Positions 40,406 through 49,652 of a stretch of 58,402 bases of DNA are shown piece after piece. Position numbers and translations under genes: made by a program. The first letter of the stretch is position 1, and each line of letters opens with the position of its first letter. The stretch spans positions 1-58,402 of IMG/VR virus record IMGVR_UViG_3300035701_000037. One strand, given 5' to 3'. The stretch comes from a virus. The notes under the pieces were generated by a model. The model was not told where the DNA came from and did not search any database. It worked only from the letters and a program-made list of their open reading frames with translations.

Positions 40406-40960
40406 ATGGCCACGATGATCGATGCGACCGTAGGGGGCGCGAACAGCAACTCCTACGTGACAACCGATGCAGCGATCGCCTATTTCGCCCAGCGGTTGCG
40501 GTCCGATGCGTGGATGGCTGCCGCCACCGCGGACAGAGAGAAGGCGCTGCTGATGGCCTGCCGCAACATCGAGGCGGCCCGGCCCAGGGTGGACCGCGGG
40601 ACCACGGGCGTGCTGGCGCCGTCCAGCCCGAACCAGGTCCTCTCGTTCCCGCGCGTCAGGGATTCCAAGAGCGGCGCGGGATATTACGTGCCGCAGCCAG
40701 TCAAGGACGCGCAGTGCGAGGAGGCGCTGGCCCTGCTTGCAGGGGGCACCGAGGCAGATCGCAGGCGGACGCTGCAGGCGGCGGGTGTCAGATCCTTCTC
40801 CATCGATGGACTAACCGAAACCTACGGAGAGGGGACCTCCAAGTCCCCGATCGTCAGTGCTGAGGCCCGCGCTCTCCTGGCGCCCTACCTGAGAAGGACG
40901 GGCGTGATAGCGACATCCGATCTTGCCCAGGGCGAGTTCACGCCGGGGAGTCAGCAGTGA
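40406..40960 (+). CDS. head-tail adaptor (gp6/DnaT-like connector)
   Basis: 184 residues. The pattern GGANSNSYVTTDAAIAYFAQRL and LLMACRNIEAARP...FPRVRD is that of phage connector proteins often labelled DnaT-like. It docks under the portal to form the neck. GTGA overlap with the next gene supports a neck operon. Confidence 0.72.
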   Translation: MATMIDATVGGANSNSYVTTDAAIAYFAQRLRSDAWMAAATADREKALLMACRNIEAARPRVDRGTTGVLAPSSPNQVLSFPRVRDSKSGAGYYVPQPVKDAQCEEALALLAGGTEADRRRTLQAAGVRSFSIDGLTETYGEGTSKSPIVSAEARALLAPYLRRTGVIATSDLAQGEFTPGSQQ

Positions 40961-41262
40961 TCGCAGGTTACCTGGCCCAGGACATCTCGCACAAACCGAA
41001 GACCGGCGTGGACGGCTACGGTCAGCCGGCTTTCGGCACGCCAGCGCACACGAAGGGTCGCTGGCTCGAAAAGAACCGCCTGGTGCGCAATGCGCAGGGT
41101 GAGCAGAAGACCTCGGAGATCACCGTGACCCTCCTGGCGGGTTGTCCGGCCGTGGTGGGCGATCAACTCTCCCTGGACGGGACTACCTGGCACACAATCA
41201 TAGCCCTCTCGGCATCGCGCGGTCTCAATGGCGAGGTCATGCAGAAGAGGGCCTACCTATGA
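40957..41262 (+). CDS. head-closure protein
   Basis: 101 residues from GTG 40957. A small beta-barrel with GRWLEKNRLVRNAQGEQK, then VGDQLSLDGTTWHTI near the end, the usual motif of head-closure/stopper proteins (short, basic N-terminal half, GDxL...V end). In the right order between adaptor and tail proteins. Confidence moderate because the fold is common. Confidence 0.6.
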   Translation: MIAGYLAQDISHKPKTGVDGYGQPAFGTPAHTKGRWLEKNRLVRNAQGEQKTSEITVTLLAGCPAVVGDQLSLDGTTWHTIIALSASRGLNGEVMQKRAYL

Positions 41263-41272
41263 GGAGGACACC

Positions 41273-41476
41273 ATGAATGTCAATTGGTACTTGACTCTGA
41301 TCAAGGGCGCCGTGATCGGAGCCCTGGCGATGTTGGGGGTCTATATCGGCGATGTTCAGCATATCCAAGCGGTGCAGGGTATCCCGCCCTGGTGGGCGGG
41401 GCTCGCCGTGATGGCGCTGGAGACGATCCGCGACCTCATCAAGACGCGGTTCGGCAGTTTCGTGCCCAAGGAATAG
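41273..41476 (+). CDS. small membrane protein inside neck module
   Basis: 67 residues, ATG eight bases after gaggagg. Two hydrophobic segments: about 8-25 (LIKGAVIGALAMLGVYIG) and 38-52 (PPWWAGLAVMALETI). No other membrane protein is found in this structural block, so it may be a lysis or superinfection protein rather than a virion part. Family unknown. Confidence 0.55.
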   Translation: MNVNWYLTLIKGAVIGALAMLGVYIGDVQHIQAVQGIPPWWAGLAVMALETIRDLIKTRFGSFVPKE

Positions 41477-41486
41477 GATCGGCCCG

Positions 41487-42047
41487 ATGCCTCAGTTCTA
41501 CCGCCAGACCTATGGCAAGTTCGGGATCCGGTTCACCGGGATGGACCAGGTGATGCGGGGCCTGGCGCCAGGTGGAGAGGTCTGGCAGCGCGTCCAGCAG
41601 GCGCTGATACGCGCGATGACTGAGAATACCGAGGACCTGCTGGGCCGCTCGATGCGCGACGCCCCGATCAAGGAGGGCACGCTTCGGGCGACCGGCACCG
41701 CGGCGGTCTATGTGAATGGCCGGCCCGTGGCCCGGCGCGGTGTTCAGACCCTGCGTTTGGACACGGGCGGGGGGGTCTCGAGGGCGCGCCTGCCACAGAT
41801 GGCGCAACAGGGCATCGAGGTGGAGCAGCGCCTGGCAGAAGGCGGAGCGATCCATGAGGGTCGCCTCGGCGATGCCGTGATCGGCATCGTCGGATTCAAC
41901 ACCCCGTATGCCCTCGTGCAGCACGAGCGGCTCGATTTCCACCACCCGAAGGGCGGCAAGGCAAAGTACCTCGAGGACAACTTGAAACAGCGGGCAGATC
42001 TTTACCAGCGCAATCTGCAGGATCGAGTGGCGGAGGCCCTAGCATGA
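41487..42047 (+). CDS. HK97 gp10-like neck/tail-completion protein
   Basis: 186 residues. Recognised by RQTYGKFGIRFTGMDQVMRGL near the start and the pattern RDAPIKEGTLRATG, GVVGFNTPYALVQHERLDFHHP at the end. This minor-capsid/gp10-like fold joins head and tail. Overlaps the next gene by four bases. Confidence 0.75.
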   Translation: MPQFYRQTYGKFGIRFTGMDQVMRGLAPGGEVWQRVQQALIRAMTENTEDLLGRSMRDAPIKEGTLRATGTAAVYVNGRPVARRGVQTLRLDTGGGVSRARLPQMAQQGIEVEQRLAEGGAIHEGRLGDAVIGIVGFNTPYALVQHERLDFHHPKGGKAKYLEDNLKQRADLYQRNLQDRVAEALA

Positions 42048-42445
42048 GCCTGCTGATCGACCAGTTGGCGACCTGGCTGGAGAACCAGCACCTGGGCACG
42101 GTCGGCACGACCATTTTCAAGGTCCACCGGCCGGCCAGCCCAGTCGCCTGCATCAGTCTGCACCCGACCGGCGGGTATCCGCCAGATGGTTACACGCAAC
42201 GCGAGTTCCCGACGGTCATGATTTTCGCCAGGGCGGCCACTTCAGGCGCGGCCCTGCAAAAGGCCTACAGCATCTACAACAGACTCCACGGGAAGCAGAA
42301 CGTGGATCTGGGAGGCGGGATTTCCGCGCTGACGATCCAGGCCGTCAACAGTCCGGCTTATATGGACATCGAGCGGGCGGCCGATCAGGATGCGCACCTC
42401 GCCTCATTCAATTTGCTTTTCGACCTGCGGAGGGCGTCTTCGTAG
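42044..42445 (+). CDS. tail terminator protein
   Basis: 133 residues, ATGA overlap. Minor capsid/tail terminator pattern: PVACISLHPTGGYPPDGYTQ, FPTVMIFARA, and a final beta strand with HLASFNLLFDLR. It would close the tail tube at the head end. Placed just before the tube gene, as in lambda-like phages. Confidence 0.7.
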   Translation: MSLLIDQLATWLENQHLGTVGTTIFKVHRPASPVACISLHPTGGYPPDGYTQREFPTVMIFARAATSGAALQKAYSIYNRLHGKQNVDLGGGISALTIQAVNSPAYMDIERAADQDAHLASFNLLFDLRRASS

Positions 42446-42466
42446 GTCCACAGAGGAGGAATAGGA

Positions 42467-43288
42467 ATGCCAGCAACAATCACGACCGTCAAGCCCGGAG
42501 CGGCGAAAGCGGGGACCAGCCTCACGATCATCGGGACCGGCTTCGCGGACACTCCGAGCGAGACGAAGGTCTATCACCGGAAGCACGGCGCCGCCTCATG
42601 GGAGGCAGTTGACCCGGCGAATGTAGTCTACGTGTCGGCGACGGAACTGACCATCAGCATTGATGATCCCGACACGGACGGGTGGGACAAGGGGCTCAAC
42701 GACGTGGGGGTCTCGACCAGCGCCGGCAGTACTCCCGACGACGAGCTGACCCAGGCCCTGTACTTCTACGGCGCTGGCGCGTTTGCGCCGGATGACGTGA
42801 TCAAGGGAGCGCTCGAGGAGTTCTACATCGAGGGCCTATTCATGGGCCACACGCACGGCGCCTTCGACGCTGACTTCGCAGTCGAGACCTCGGACATCGA
42901 GGTGGAGCAGTCGCTGCTCCCGGTCCGGACGATCAAGTCGGGCGAGAAGTACACGATCAAGGTCCCGTTGGCCGAGGTCAGTCTCGAACATATCAAAGAG
43001 GTCTGGGGCATCTCGGCGACTATCGAAGATCTCGGCAGCGGCAGGCGGCGGCTGACCTTCGGTGGCGACACCCTAATCGCCGAGAAATCGGTCATGGTCG
43101 TTCTCCCAGGCAGGTCAGGCCGGAAGTACTACTGGTTCTTCTATCGCTGCGCGGTCCGCGGATCGGGCACGTTATCCTGGAGCAAGGGCGACCAGGTGGA
43201 TCTGCCCATCGAGCTGACCGTCTTGGCCGACACCAGCAGGCCGGCCGGCGATCAGGTTGGGTTCATGGAAGAGGTCACCGTTACCTAG
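42467..43288 (+). CDS. tail tube protein with N-terminal IPT/TIG-like domain
   Basis: 273 residues, ATG after cacagaggaggaat. Residues 1-85 are an IPT/TIG-type Ig-like domain (GTSLTIIGTGFADTPSETKV). Residues 100-273 look like a major tail tube protein: YIEGLFMGHTHGAFDADF... and VDLPIELTVLADTSRPAGDQVGF. Extra Ig-like domains on tube proteins decorate the tail surface. 43289-43423 downstream shows only weak inverted repeats. Confidence 0.75.
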   Translation: MPATITTVKPGAAKAGTSLTIIGTGFADTPSETKVYHRKHGAASWEAVDPANVVYVSATELTISIDDPDTDGWDKGLNDVGVSTSAGSTPDDELTQALYFYGAGAFAPDDVIKGALEEFYIEGLFMGHTHGAFDADFAVETSDIEVEQSLLPVRTIKSGEKYTIKVPLAEVSLEHIKEVWGISATIEDLGSGRRRLTFGGDTLIAEKSVMVVLPGRSGRKYYWFFYRCAVRGSGTLSWSKGDQVDLPIELTVLADTSRPAGDQVGFMEEVTVT

Positions 43289-43423
43289 GACGGCGACCGA
43301 AAAACGGATAACACACGCGCGGCAATGATGCCGGGCAATGTCGGAGGCGGGTCGCCCCACCTCCCCGGTAGCAGCAGCCGGCCACAGGGCGGCCCGACTC
43401 CGGCCAGTGGAGAGGAGATCAGG

Positions 43424-43873
43424 ATGTCGGAGCAGACGACCGATGCCAGCCCAAAGGTGGCGGAAACCCCGCCGCCGTCACCCTCCGTCATCGAGGTGAT
43501 ATTCCCGCCCGACCGCCAATACAAGATCGGCGACCGGGTAATAACCGTCAAGCCCTCGGTAGGCGGGAAACTCAAGCGGGTCGAGGGCGAGCTCAGGGAA
43601 ATCGGCAAGCACATCGCTGAGAATCATCCAGATTTCGATCTGGAGAAACCAGGTGTGCATCTCGCGCTCGTGGTTCCCTCAATGGTCGGGACCGTATGGC
43701 ACCTCCTGGCGGAGCTTTTCGATATCGAGGAATCCTACCTCGATGACCACCTCACGATCTTGGAGGCGGTCGAGATCATGTCCGCCTGGATCGAAGTGAA
43801 CCGGCTGCCGGACGTACTAAAAAAAGCACTCAGCGCCCGGATGATGCTGGCGGGCATACCGAGTCTCAACTAG
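43424..43873 (+). CDS. tail assembly chaperone (gpG-like)
   Basis: 149 residues from ATG 43424 (agaggag upstream). Disordered acidic start, then a small beta/helix domain. It lies between tube and tape measure, the place of gpG. The heptamer A AAA AAA at 43819-43825 (codons cta aaa aaa) allows -1 slippage into the next frame. Confidence 0.72.
   Translation: MSEQTTDASPKVAETPPPSPSVIEVIFPPDRQYKIGDRVITVKPSVGGKLKRVEGELREIGKHIAENHPDFDLEKPGVHLALVVPSMVGTVWHLLAELFDIEESYLDDHLTILEAVEIMSAWIEVNRLPDVLKKALSARMMLAGIPSLN
43819..43825 (+). promoter_or_regulatory. -1 ribosomal frameshift site A AAA AAA
   Basis: Seven adenines, read as cta-aaa-aaa in the G frame. Slipping back one base moves reading to the frame of the T part, which is open from here to 44181. 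The same arrangement makes gpGT in lambda and many siphophages. Confidence 0.75.
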
Positions 43874-44181
43874 GGATCGCGGGCGCCTACGACTTGCTGG
43901 TGGAGGCGGGATGGGCAATAGAATCGCCGGACGCCTTGACGTGGGGATGGACGCCGGCGCAAATGCTGCTGATGATCCGGGCCGCGGAGCAGCGGCGCGC
44001 CGCGCGGCTGGTCGAACAGGCGCATATCGACTATGCGATCGCCGCGGCGGCACAGGGCGGAAAGAAAGCCTTCGGGGCATTTCGTTCGATGCTGCGAGAT
44101 CTGATGGAACGCGCGGGCCATGTTGAGCAGACCGATGCGGAGGAACTGGCGCGCCGCATGGGGCTCAGGCGAGTCGGGTAG
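43825..44181 (+). CDS. tail chaperone T extension, made by -1 frameshift (gpGT-like)
   Basis: Open in the -1 frame from 43825 to the TAG at 44179-44181. It reads STQRPDDAGGHTESQLGIAG just after the slip, then helices (WGWTPAQMLLMIRAAEQRRA). A separate TTG start at 43894 is possible but has no ribosome site. The G-T fusion protein guides tape measure folding and tail length. Assigned by position and slippery site. Confidence 0.7.
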   Translation, partial: STQRPDDAGGHTESQLGIAGAYDLLVEAGWAIESPDALTWGWTPAQMLLMIRAAEQRRAARLVEQAHIDYAIAAAAQGGKKAFGAFRSMLRDLMERAGHVEQTDAEELARRMGLRRVG

Positions 44182-44193
44182 GAGCGTGAAGAA

Positions 44194-47100
44194 GTGACTG
44201 TCGGCGAAGTGAAAGCGATCCTCTCAGCGGACCTGACGAAGTTCCGGGCGGGGCTCCTGCAGGCCAACTCGCTGCTCGACCAGGCCGGGGCATCGGCCAT
44301 GAAGGCGAGCGCGATGCTGGCCGGGTTCGGAGCGGCTGTGGCCGGCGGGATGGGCATGGCGGTCAGAGAGAGTATCGAGATACAAGCAGCGCTGGCGGAT
44401 CTCAACAAGGTCCTGAAGCTGAGCGATGACGCCCTCGAGGAACTAGCCAAGCGGTTAGATGTCCTGGGGATGGCCACAGGGATCGCGGATGAAGCCCTCG
44501 CTGAAGCCCTCGCCAACATCGGCAAGGCGGGACTGGCGGGAGCAGAGGGCATGCAGGTCCTGGAGGCCGCCACAAGGGCGGCCGTCGCAGGGCGGGCAGA
44601 CATCAAGTTAGCAGGCGATGCCCTGGTCTCGATCATCCGCGCTTACAACCTCCATGGTTCGGAGGCGGCAAAGGTCACTGATGCCCTTTACCAGGCCAGT
44701 ATCAAAGGCCGCATGAGTCTGGAAGCCGTCTCAGAGGCAGTCAAGGGAATGGCGCCGATCGCTTCTCAGCTGGGGGTCAGCTACGTGGACCTTGCGGCTG
44801 CGCTGGCGACGACTACGACCGTCGGTTACGATGCTGAGAACAGCATCATGGGCCTTTCGCGGGCGATGATCAACCTGACGAACCCTGGCAAGCAACTCCA
44901 GGCCGCGTTGAAGGCGGCGGGGTATGAAACGGGCCAGGCCCTGATCCAGGCGAAGGGCTTTACCGGCGCGATCCAGTTCCTGACCGAAGCAGCGGGCGAT
45001 GACGAGCAGGCGATGATCCAGATGGCCGGAGGGGCGCGGGCCTACAAGGCCGTCGTAGCCCTGGCGGCGGATGGGGGCAGGCTTTTCGCCCAGAAACTCG
45101 CTGAGATCGCGGACTCGGCGGGAGCCGTAGATACGGCATTCGGCATGATGGAAAAAACCTTCAGCTTTCAGTGGTCCCGCTTCGTCCGGGCAATGAAAGA
45201 GGCCGGCGAGGCAGTCGGCAATGTGTTGCTGCCGGGCCTGACACTTCTGGCCCGGATCCTGGCCGCTCTCGTAGGAACGGTCCAGTTGATGCCGGGGCCA
45301 TTGAGAACGGTGGTGGTAGGGGCGGTCTCTTTGGCCGCAGCCATCGCCGCCCTCGCAGGATCGTTCATCCTCTTCAAGTTGCACCTGGCGGAGACGATCG
45401 TGCTCACGGGCAGACTGGTCATATCCCTGGCGAGTGCGGTTGTCGCTGCGATCGCCGGTTCGGCCACCTTGCAAGCGGCGCTGGCTGGCTTGCGCGCGGC
45501 ATTGATCGCGACGCGCGTAGCAATCGAATTCTTCTTCATCTCGACTGGTCCGATCGGATGGACTCTCGCTCTTCTGGCGGCGGTCGGGGCCGTGGTGGCC
45601 GCCCTGGTCCTCTGGTACAAGCACCAGGCGAACCTGAACAGACAGGCCGAGGAAACCCATCGGCTTACCCAGCAGCAGGCCGAGGATCTGGCAAACCTGC
45701 TCGATCACCTGCAGAAACTTCAGGTGGCACGGCTGAAGGAACAGGCCGCGGGGAAACCGGCGAACCTCGCTGCACTGAAAGATGAGGCCGACACCCAGGA
45801 TAAGATCGCCGATCTTTACCCGAAACTGATCGACTATGTGGACAAGTATGGCCATGCCCACCTCATCGCCGCCAAGAGTCTGGAGACCTTGACCGAAGTC
45901 CAGAAGAAGAACCGCCAGGCGGCAATAGCAAGCGCCGCCGCCCAAGTTGCGGAGGCGGCGCAGAGGCGGTCCGACCTGGCCGACCAACTGGCAGCGGCAA
46001 TAAAGATGAGGGAAAGATTCGAGGCGCTCCCGCCCAGCAAGCAAGCCTTCATACTCTCCGAAGTACCCGGAATGCGCGGCAAATCTGCGGCGCAGGTCAT
46101 TGAGGAGATGCAGAGCAAGGAGAAGGACCTCCGCGCCCAGGTCCGGGCGGCCAATGCTGAGTACGAAGAGCGTCAGAAGGTGCTCCACCAGGTTGGCATG
46201 ACGCAGGAGCGGATCGCCAGGGAGCAGGCAGCGGCGGATGCAAAAGGCCGCGCAGAGGCGCATCGCGGCCTTGTCCAACGTCTGGCCGCCATTGACCAGG
46301 AGGCCGCAGCGCTGAGGCGGCTGGGGGTGACGGCGGATGATATCAACCGATGGGTTGCCGTTCGGCGTCTCGAGGCTTACAAGAAATCCAGCGATGAGAT
46401 CCTGAAACTGCAGGCCCAGGTCCTCGAGGCCGAGGGCAAGAAGCACGCGGCGCGACTGGTCCAGATAGAGATCGAGTCCAACGAGCTACTCGAGAAGGCG
46501 AAGACCGCCAAGGTGCCCGAGCCCGAACGCAAGGGACTGGTCCGGCGCTTCATCGCCGGCGAGTTGAAGACGGCCGCCAAGGAAGCGGCCGATGCTGCCC
46601 GCGAGAAGACCAAGGCCGCACTTGAGGCCGAAGGCCAGCTGGCCGAAGTTCTCAAGCAGTATGAGAACGACGTCGCCGGCGTGCGCGCTTATGTCCACAA
46701 TGTTCGCATGCGGCAGATCCGCGCCGAGGCGGACGAGATAAAGCGGCAGATGGTCGAAGCGCAGATGCCGGCCGCCCGGGCGGAGATCGCTGCGCGGGAA
46801 TATGTTACCGCAAAATCCATCGAGCTCGCGAAGGAAGAAGCGGACGCGAGGGCGGCGATATTCGAGAAGTCGGCGCCCCTGATCGTGAGCAGGTGGCAGG
46901 CTGCTGCCTCGGCCATGTACGAGGCTGGCACCATGAAGGCCAGCGAGTACCTGGCCAGCCTCGCCCGGCAACTTGATCTAATCCATCAAATCAACCTGGC
47001 CCAAGCCGCTGCGGGGAGGCCGGCGCTCCTGAGGGACGAGGAGATGCGGCTCGCCCAGACGATCTTCTCCGAGCGCAAGCGCATGTTGTCGGAACTCGAG

Positions 47101-47820
47101 AGCGCCGAGAAGCGCCTGGCCGATGAACGCAAGCGGTGGAGCCAGGAAGAGCTCGAGCAGCGCCGCCGGGTGCACGAGGCCGAACTCTCAATGATATCCC
47201 TGAGCTTCGAGCACCAGCGGGATCTGTTGAAGGCTCGGGGCATTGAGGACCAGGCCGCTACGGCGCGGATCGCCAGCGATGAGCTGGCCGCCCTGCAACT
47301 GCGCCGGCAGACGGAGATGCTGACCGGGCAGGAGCGGCTCGAATCGCTCCAGCGGGAGCGCGACCTGGTGATGCAGATGGCCGAGGCGCAGATGGCGCCC
47401 GCAGGCGGCGCCCGTGGCGCGCTCGAGGCGATCTACACGGAGATGGTGTCGGCCCGGCAGCAGATGGCCCTGGAGGACAAGCGGGCATTCGAGGAGCGCA
47501 GGCGCGAGGCCAACGAGGCGGTCACCAAGATCGAGACCGAGCAGACCACACTGCGCAGCCAGATCGCGCTGACAGCGACCAACATCGCAGACGCAGCCAG
47601 GCGCGTGTTCGAAGGCATCCGGAATCAACTCGAGATGCTCGGCACCGTGAGGATCGTCCCCACCGTGCAGATGGCCGCCGTCGGCGGCCGCGCGGTTCCC
47701 ACGCGGGTGAACAACTTCTACATCAGTGGCCAGCGAGTGGGGGCCGGCGTTGACATAGATAAGATCGCCGATCAACTGGCCGCCATGCTCGAGCGGGAGC
47801 ACCAATTTGCGAGGGACTGA
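44194..47820 (+). CDS. tape measure protein
   Basis: 1208 residues from GTG 44194 (taggagcg upstream). Long helical protein: an early PhageMin-type segment (LGMATGIADEALAEALANIGKAG; RSMISLEAVSEAVKGMA-like), hydrophobic membrane-type stretches at about 380-480 (VVVGAVSLAAAIAALAGSF; GPIGWTLALLAAVGAVVAAL) and several hundred residues of charged coiled coil. Its length sets tail length; roughly 1.5 angstrom per residue predicts a tail near 180 nm. The stop is one base from the stop of a convergent minus-strand gene. Confidence 0.92.
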   Translation: MTVGEVKAILSADLTKFRAGLLQANSLLDQAGASAMKASAMLAGFGAAVAGGMGMAVRESIEIQAALADLNKVLKLSDDALEELAKRLDVLGMATGIADEALAEALANIGKAGLAGAEGMQVLEAATRAAVAGRADIKLAGDALVSIIRAYNLHGSEAAKVTDALYQASIKGRMSLEAVSEAVKGMAPIASQLGVSYVDLAAALATTTTVGYDAENSIMGLSRAMINLTNPGKQLQAALKAAGYETGQALIQAKGFTGAIQFLTEAAGDDEQAMIQMAGGARAYKAVVALAADGGRLFAQKLAEIADSAGAVDTAFGMMEKTFSFQWSRFVRAMKEAGEAVGNVLLPGLTLLARILAALVGTVQLMPGPLRTVVVGAVSLAAAIAALAGSFILFKLHLAETIVLTGRLVISLASAVVAAIAGSATLQAALAGLRAALIATRVAIEFFFISTGPIGWTLALLAAVGAVVAALVLWYKHQANLNRQAEETHRLTQQQAEDLANLLDHLQKLQVARLKEQAAGKPANLAALKDEADTQDKIADLYPKLIDYVDKYGHAHLIAAKSLETLTEVQKKNRQAAIASAAAQVAEAAQRRSDLADQLAAAIKMRERFEALPPSKQAFILSEVPGMRGKSAAQVIEEMQSKEKDLRAQVRAANAEYEERQKVLHQVGMTQERIAREQAAADAKGRAEAHRGLVQRLAAIDQEAAALRRLGVTADDINRWVAVRRLEAYKKSSDEILKLQAQVLEAEGKKHAARLVQIEIESNELLEKAKTAKVPEPERKGLVRRFIAGELKTAAKEAADAAREKTKAALEAEGQLAEVLKQYENDVAGVRAYVHNVRMRQIRAEADEIKRQMVEAQMPAARAEIAAREYVTAKSIELAKEEADARAAIFEKSAPLIVSRWQAAASAMYEAGTMKASEYLASLARQLDLIHQINLAQAAAGRPALLRDEEMRLAQTIFSERKRMLSELESAEKRLADERKRWSQEELEQRRRVHEAELSMISLSFEHQRDLLKARGIEDQAATARIASDELAALQLRRQTEMLTGQERLESLQRERDLVMQMAEAQMAPAGGARGALEAIYTEMVSARQQMALEDKRAFEERRREANEAVTKIETEQTTLRSQIALTATNIADAARRVFEGIRNQLEMLGTVRIVPTVQMAAVGGRAVPTRVNNFYISGQRVGAGVDIDKIADQLAAMLEREHQFARD

Positions 47821-47821
47821 T

Positions 47822-48676
47822 CTACGGCTTAGCCTGGGCTTTGAACTCAGCAGCGAGGGCAGCATTGGCGAGGCCGATGTAACCTTCGAGGAGATACATC
47901 GGCTCCTGCGAGGCGAGCAGTGCCTCCCATTGCTCCCCGAGGTTCCCATGGACTTGGGCGCGATGAAGCAACCGGGCATGGACGGTGCTGAGGTCCATTG
48001 CCCTGGCTATGCAGTTGCGGCTTGGCGGTTTCCAGTCGAACCCCTGGTAGCGCAGAAAACCATCGACGAACCTTCGGGTGGCAAGCAATCCCGAGAGGAA
48101 ATGATAGTTGTCACCACTGGCCAGCCTGTAGAGATCACCGAGGACATCGAGTGCGGCACGGGCGTGAAGAATGTATGCCTGCTGTGCATAGATCTCAGCG
48201 CCAGTTTTGGGCCGCGGGAACCGGGTCATTACCTTGAATGGGAATCCCGCCTGGCGCAGGAGATCCTTGGCCCTTTCGATGGAATGCCCGCATTTCGCGA
48301 CCTCGACAGCGGGATCAAGGGGCTCAGACAAAGCCTCCTTGTCGCAGATTTGAGCCGTGGCGCCGATGGCTTCCTCGGCGGCCAATGCAGCATCTGCCAG
48401 CAACTTGTAGCGGGGAGCCTTGGTGCGGTCGTAATCTGCGTTCGCCTGCTGCGCGACAGCGGCCGCACTGCTGGCAAGCGACCGCAGGATAATCGAATTC
48501 GCGGGATCGATTCGCAGACAGACCCAATAGTCATCGAGGGTCTGCCGCAGTCCTGCAGCGATCCGCCTCGCCTCGGGGCCGGGGACGCCATATGGTTTCG
48601 GGACCGCTGCGCCGGCTGCAAACGTGAGGCCGAGAATGGACCATACCCCAAGGCAGAGTCTAGGGAACCTGTGCAT
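47822..48676 (-). CDS. predicted secreted helical protein, minus-strand cargo gene (moron)
   Basis: 284 residues. Start chosen at the ATG with a strong ggagggagga site six bases upstream; a longer form exists without one. Signal peptide: MHRFPRLCLGVWSILGLTFAAGAA, cleaved after AGA or AAA. The mature part is Ala-rich helix (LASSAAAVAQQANADYDR, ALAAEEAIGATAQIC) with several Cys. It stands between tape measure and tail genes, on the opposite strand from the structural operon, and so is probably expressed in the lysogen. Function unknown; surface exclusion or host-envelope modification are typical for such genes. No terminator fits between it and the tape measure. Confidence 0.75.
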   Translation of the reverse strand: MHRFPRLCLGVWSILGLTFAAGAAVPKPYGVPGPEARRIAAGLRQTLDDYWVCLRIDPANSIILRSLASSAAAVAQQANADYDRTKAPRYKLLADAALAAEEAIGATAQICDKEALSEPLDPAVEVAKCGHSIERAKDLLRQAGFPFKVMTRFPRPKTGAEIYAQQAYILHARAALDVLGDLYRLASGDNYHFLSGLLATRRFVDGFLRYQGFDWKPPSRNCIARAMDLSTVHARLLHRAQVHGNLGEQWEALLASQEPMYLLEGYIGLANAALAAEFKAQAKP

Positions 48677-48770
48677 CGGGATCCTCCCTCCTGTAGCGCC
48701 CCTGGCAGCAATATTCATGCCAGGCCGGGCTTCCAGAGCATTTATGCCATGAATTGAGGCGTGAACGTAG

Positions 48771-49148
48771 ATGGCCAGCACCTGCTATTTGAGCCTGCCG
48801 GACGACAGCGCGAAGATCTACCTCGACGAGGACCCCGAGACCTACGACGACGGGCCGGCCGAGCGCCGGATGTCCTCGCAGGAGACCATGGGCGGCGGGC
48901 GGGTCTGGCAGGATTTCGGCGTCCAGGACCTTGACCGCACGATCCGCCTAAAGACGGGTTGGATGACGCAGGCAACCCTTGATGCGTTCAAGACGAAACT
49001 GGCTGTACTCGCGCAGGTCTGGAAGTGGGCCGATCACAAGGGACGGTCCTACCTCGTCGTCTTCCGGACCATCAACCCCGAGCGGATCCGCGGATACGAG
49101 GCCTACCGGGTCGAGATCAATTTTGACGTGCTGCAGGCGCTCTCATGA
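48771..49148 (+). CDS. tail protein downstream of tape measure (minor tail/Dit-like position)
   Basis: 125 residues, ATG 48771. Compact beta-rich protein (YLSLPDDSAKIYLDED; RVWQDFGVQDLDRTIRLKT; WADHKGRSYLVVFRTINPERI), probably a distal tail or minor tail component by position. No specific family recognised. Overlaps the next gene by four bases. Confidence 0.6.
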   Translation: MASTCYLSLPDDSAKIYLDEDPETYDDGPAERRMSSQETMGGGRVWQDFGVQDLDRTIRLKTGWMTQATLDAFKTKLAVLAQVWKWADHKGRSYLVVFRTINPERIRGYEAYRVEINFDVLQALS

Positions 49149-49594
49149 AAACCCAGAGGCTGCTAACCGACGGCCAGAATGGCCGGGAATGGAGGCGACT
49201 CTTCGCCCTGTGGGCCAGGCGCGCGCTGCTGCGCGCGGGCTGGAGGATCTCGATCGTGGGGGACCCGCACCTGGATGCGATGGCAGAGTACAGCACGGTC
49301 GTGCCCCGGCGCGAGGTGGTCTTCAAATTCAGGACGGACGTAAAGGCAGACTCGCTGACGGCGGCTCACGAGATCGGCCATGTAATGGTGGCGCCGATCC
49401 AACACTCGGCAGACCATGTTATCGAGGACCTCCCCGAGGCGCAGAAGTCCCTGGCCCGCAAATGCATCAGGGACGCGATCGAGGAGGCGGCCGAGAACAT
49501 CGCCCTGGCACTGGCAGAGGCTTATCGGGAGCTGGATGCGGACAGGCGGGGAGGCAAACGGAATGGCAAAAGGCCGAAGGCAGCCAGGCGCTAG
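49145..49594 (+). CDS. small zinc metallopeptidase-like protein (HEIGH)
   Basis: 149 residues, ATGA overlap. A clear HExxH zinc site, AAHEIGHVMV (H75, E76, H79), followed by an EExxEN helix (EEAAEN, 113-118) that could give the third ligand, as in gluzincins. It is much shorter than ImmA/IrrE proteins but has the same core. In a tail operon it could cut a tail protein or host envelope protein; no prodomain or signal peptide. The C-terminus (RRGGKRNGKRPKAARR) is basic. Confidence 0.7.
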   Translation: MKTQRLLTDGQNGREWRRLFALWARRALLRAGWRISIVGDPHLDAMAEYSTVVPRREVVFKFRTDVKADSLTAAHEIGHVMVAPIQHSADHVIEDLPEAQKSLARKCIRDAIEEAAENIALALAEAYRELDADRRGGKRNGKRPKAARR

Positions 49595-49652
49595 AGAGGG
49601 CCGGACTGGGCGCACGTGGGCAGGCGTGCAGCGGACGGCTCCCTGGGCGACC

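Noticed and set aside
47807-48757. Plus-strand ORF opposite the secreted-protein gene
   Set aside because: It has no ribosome site or recognisable domain, while the minus frame has a signal peptide and a strong Shine-Dalgarno sequence.
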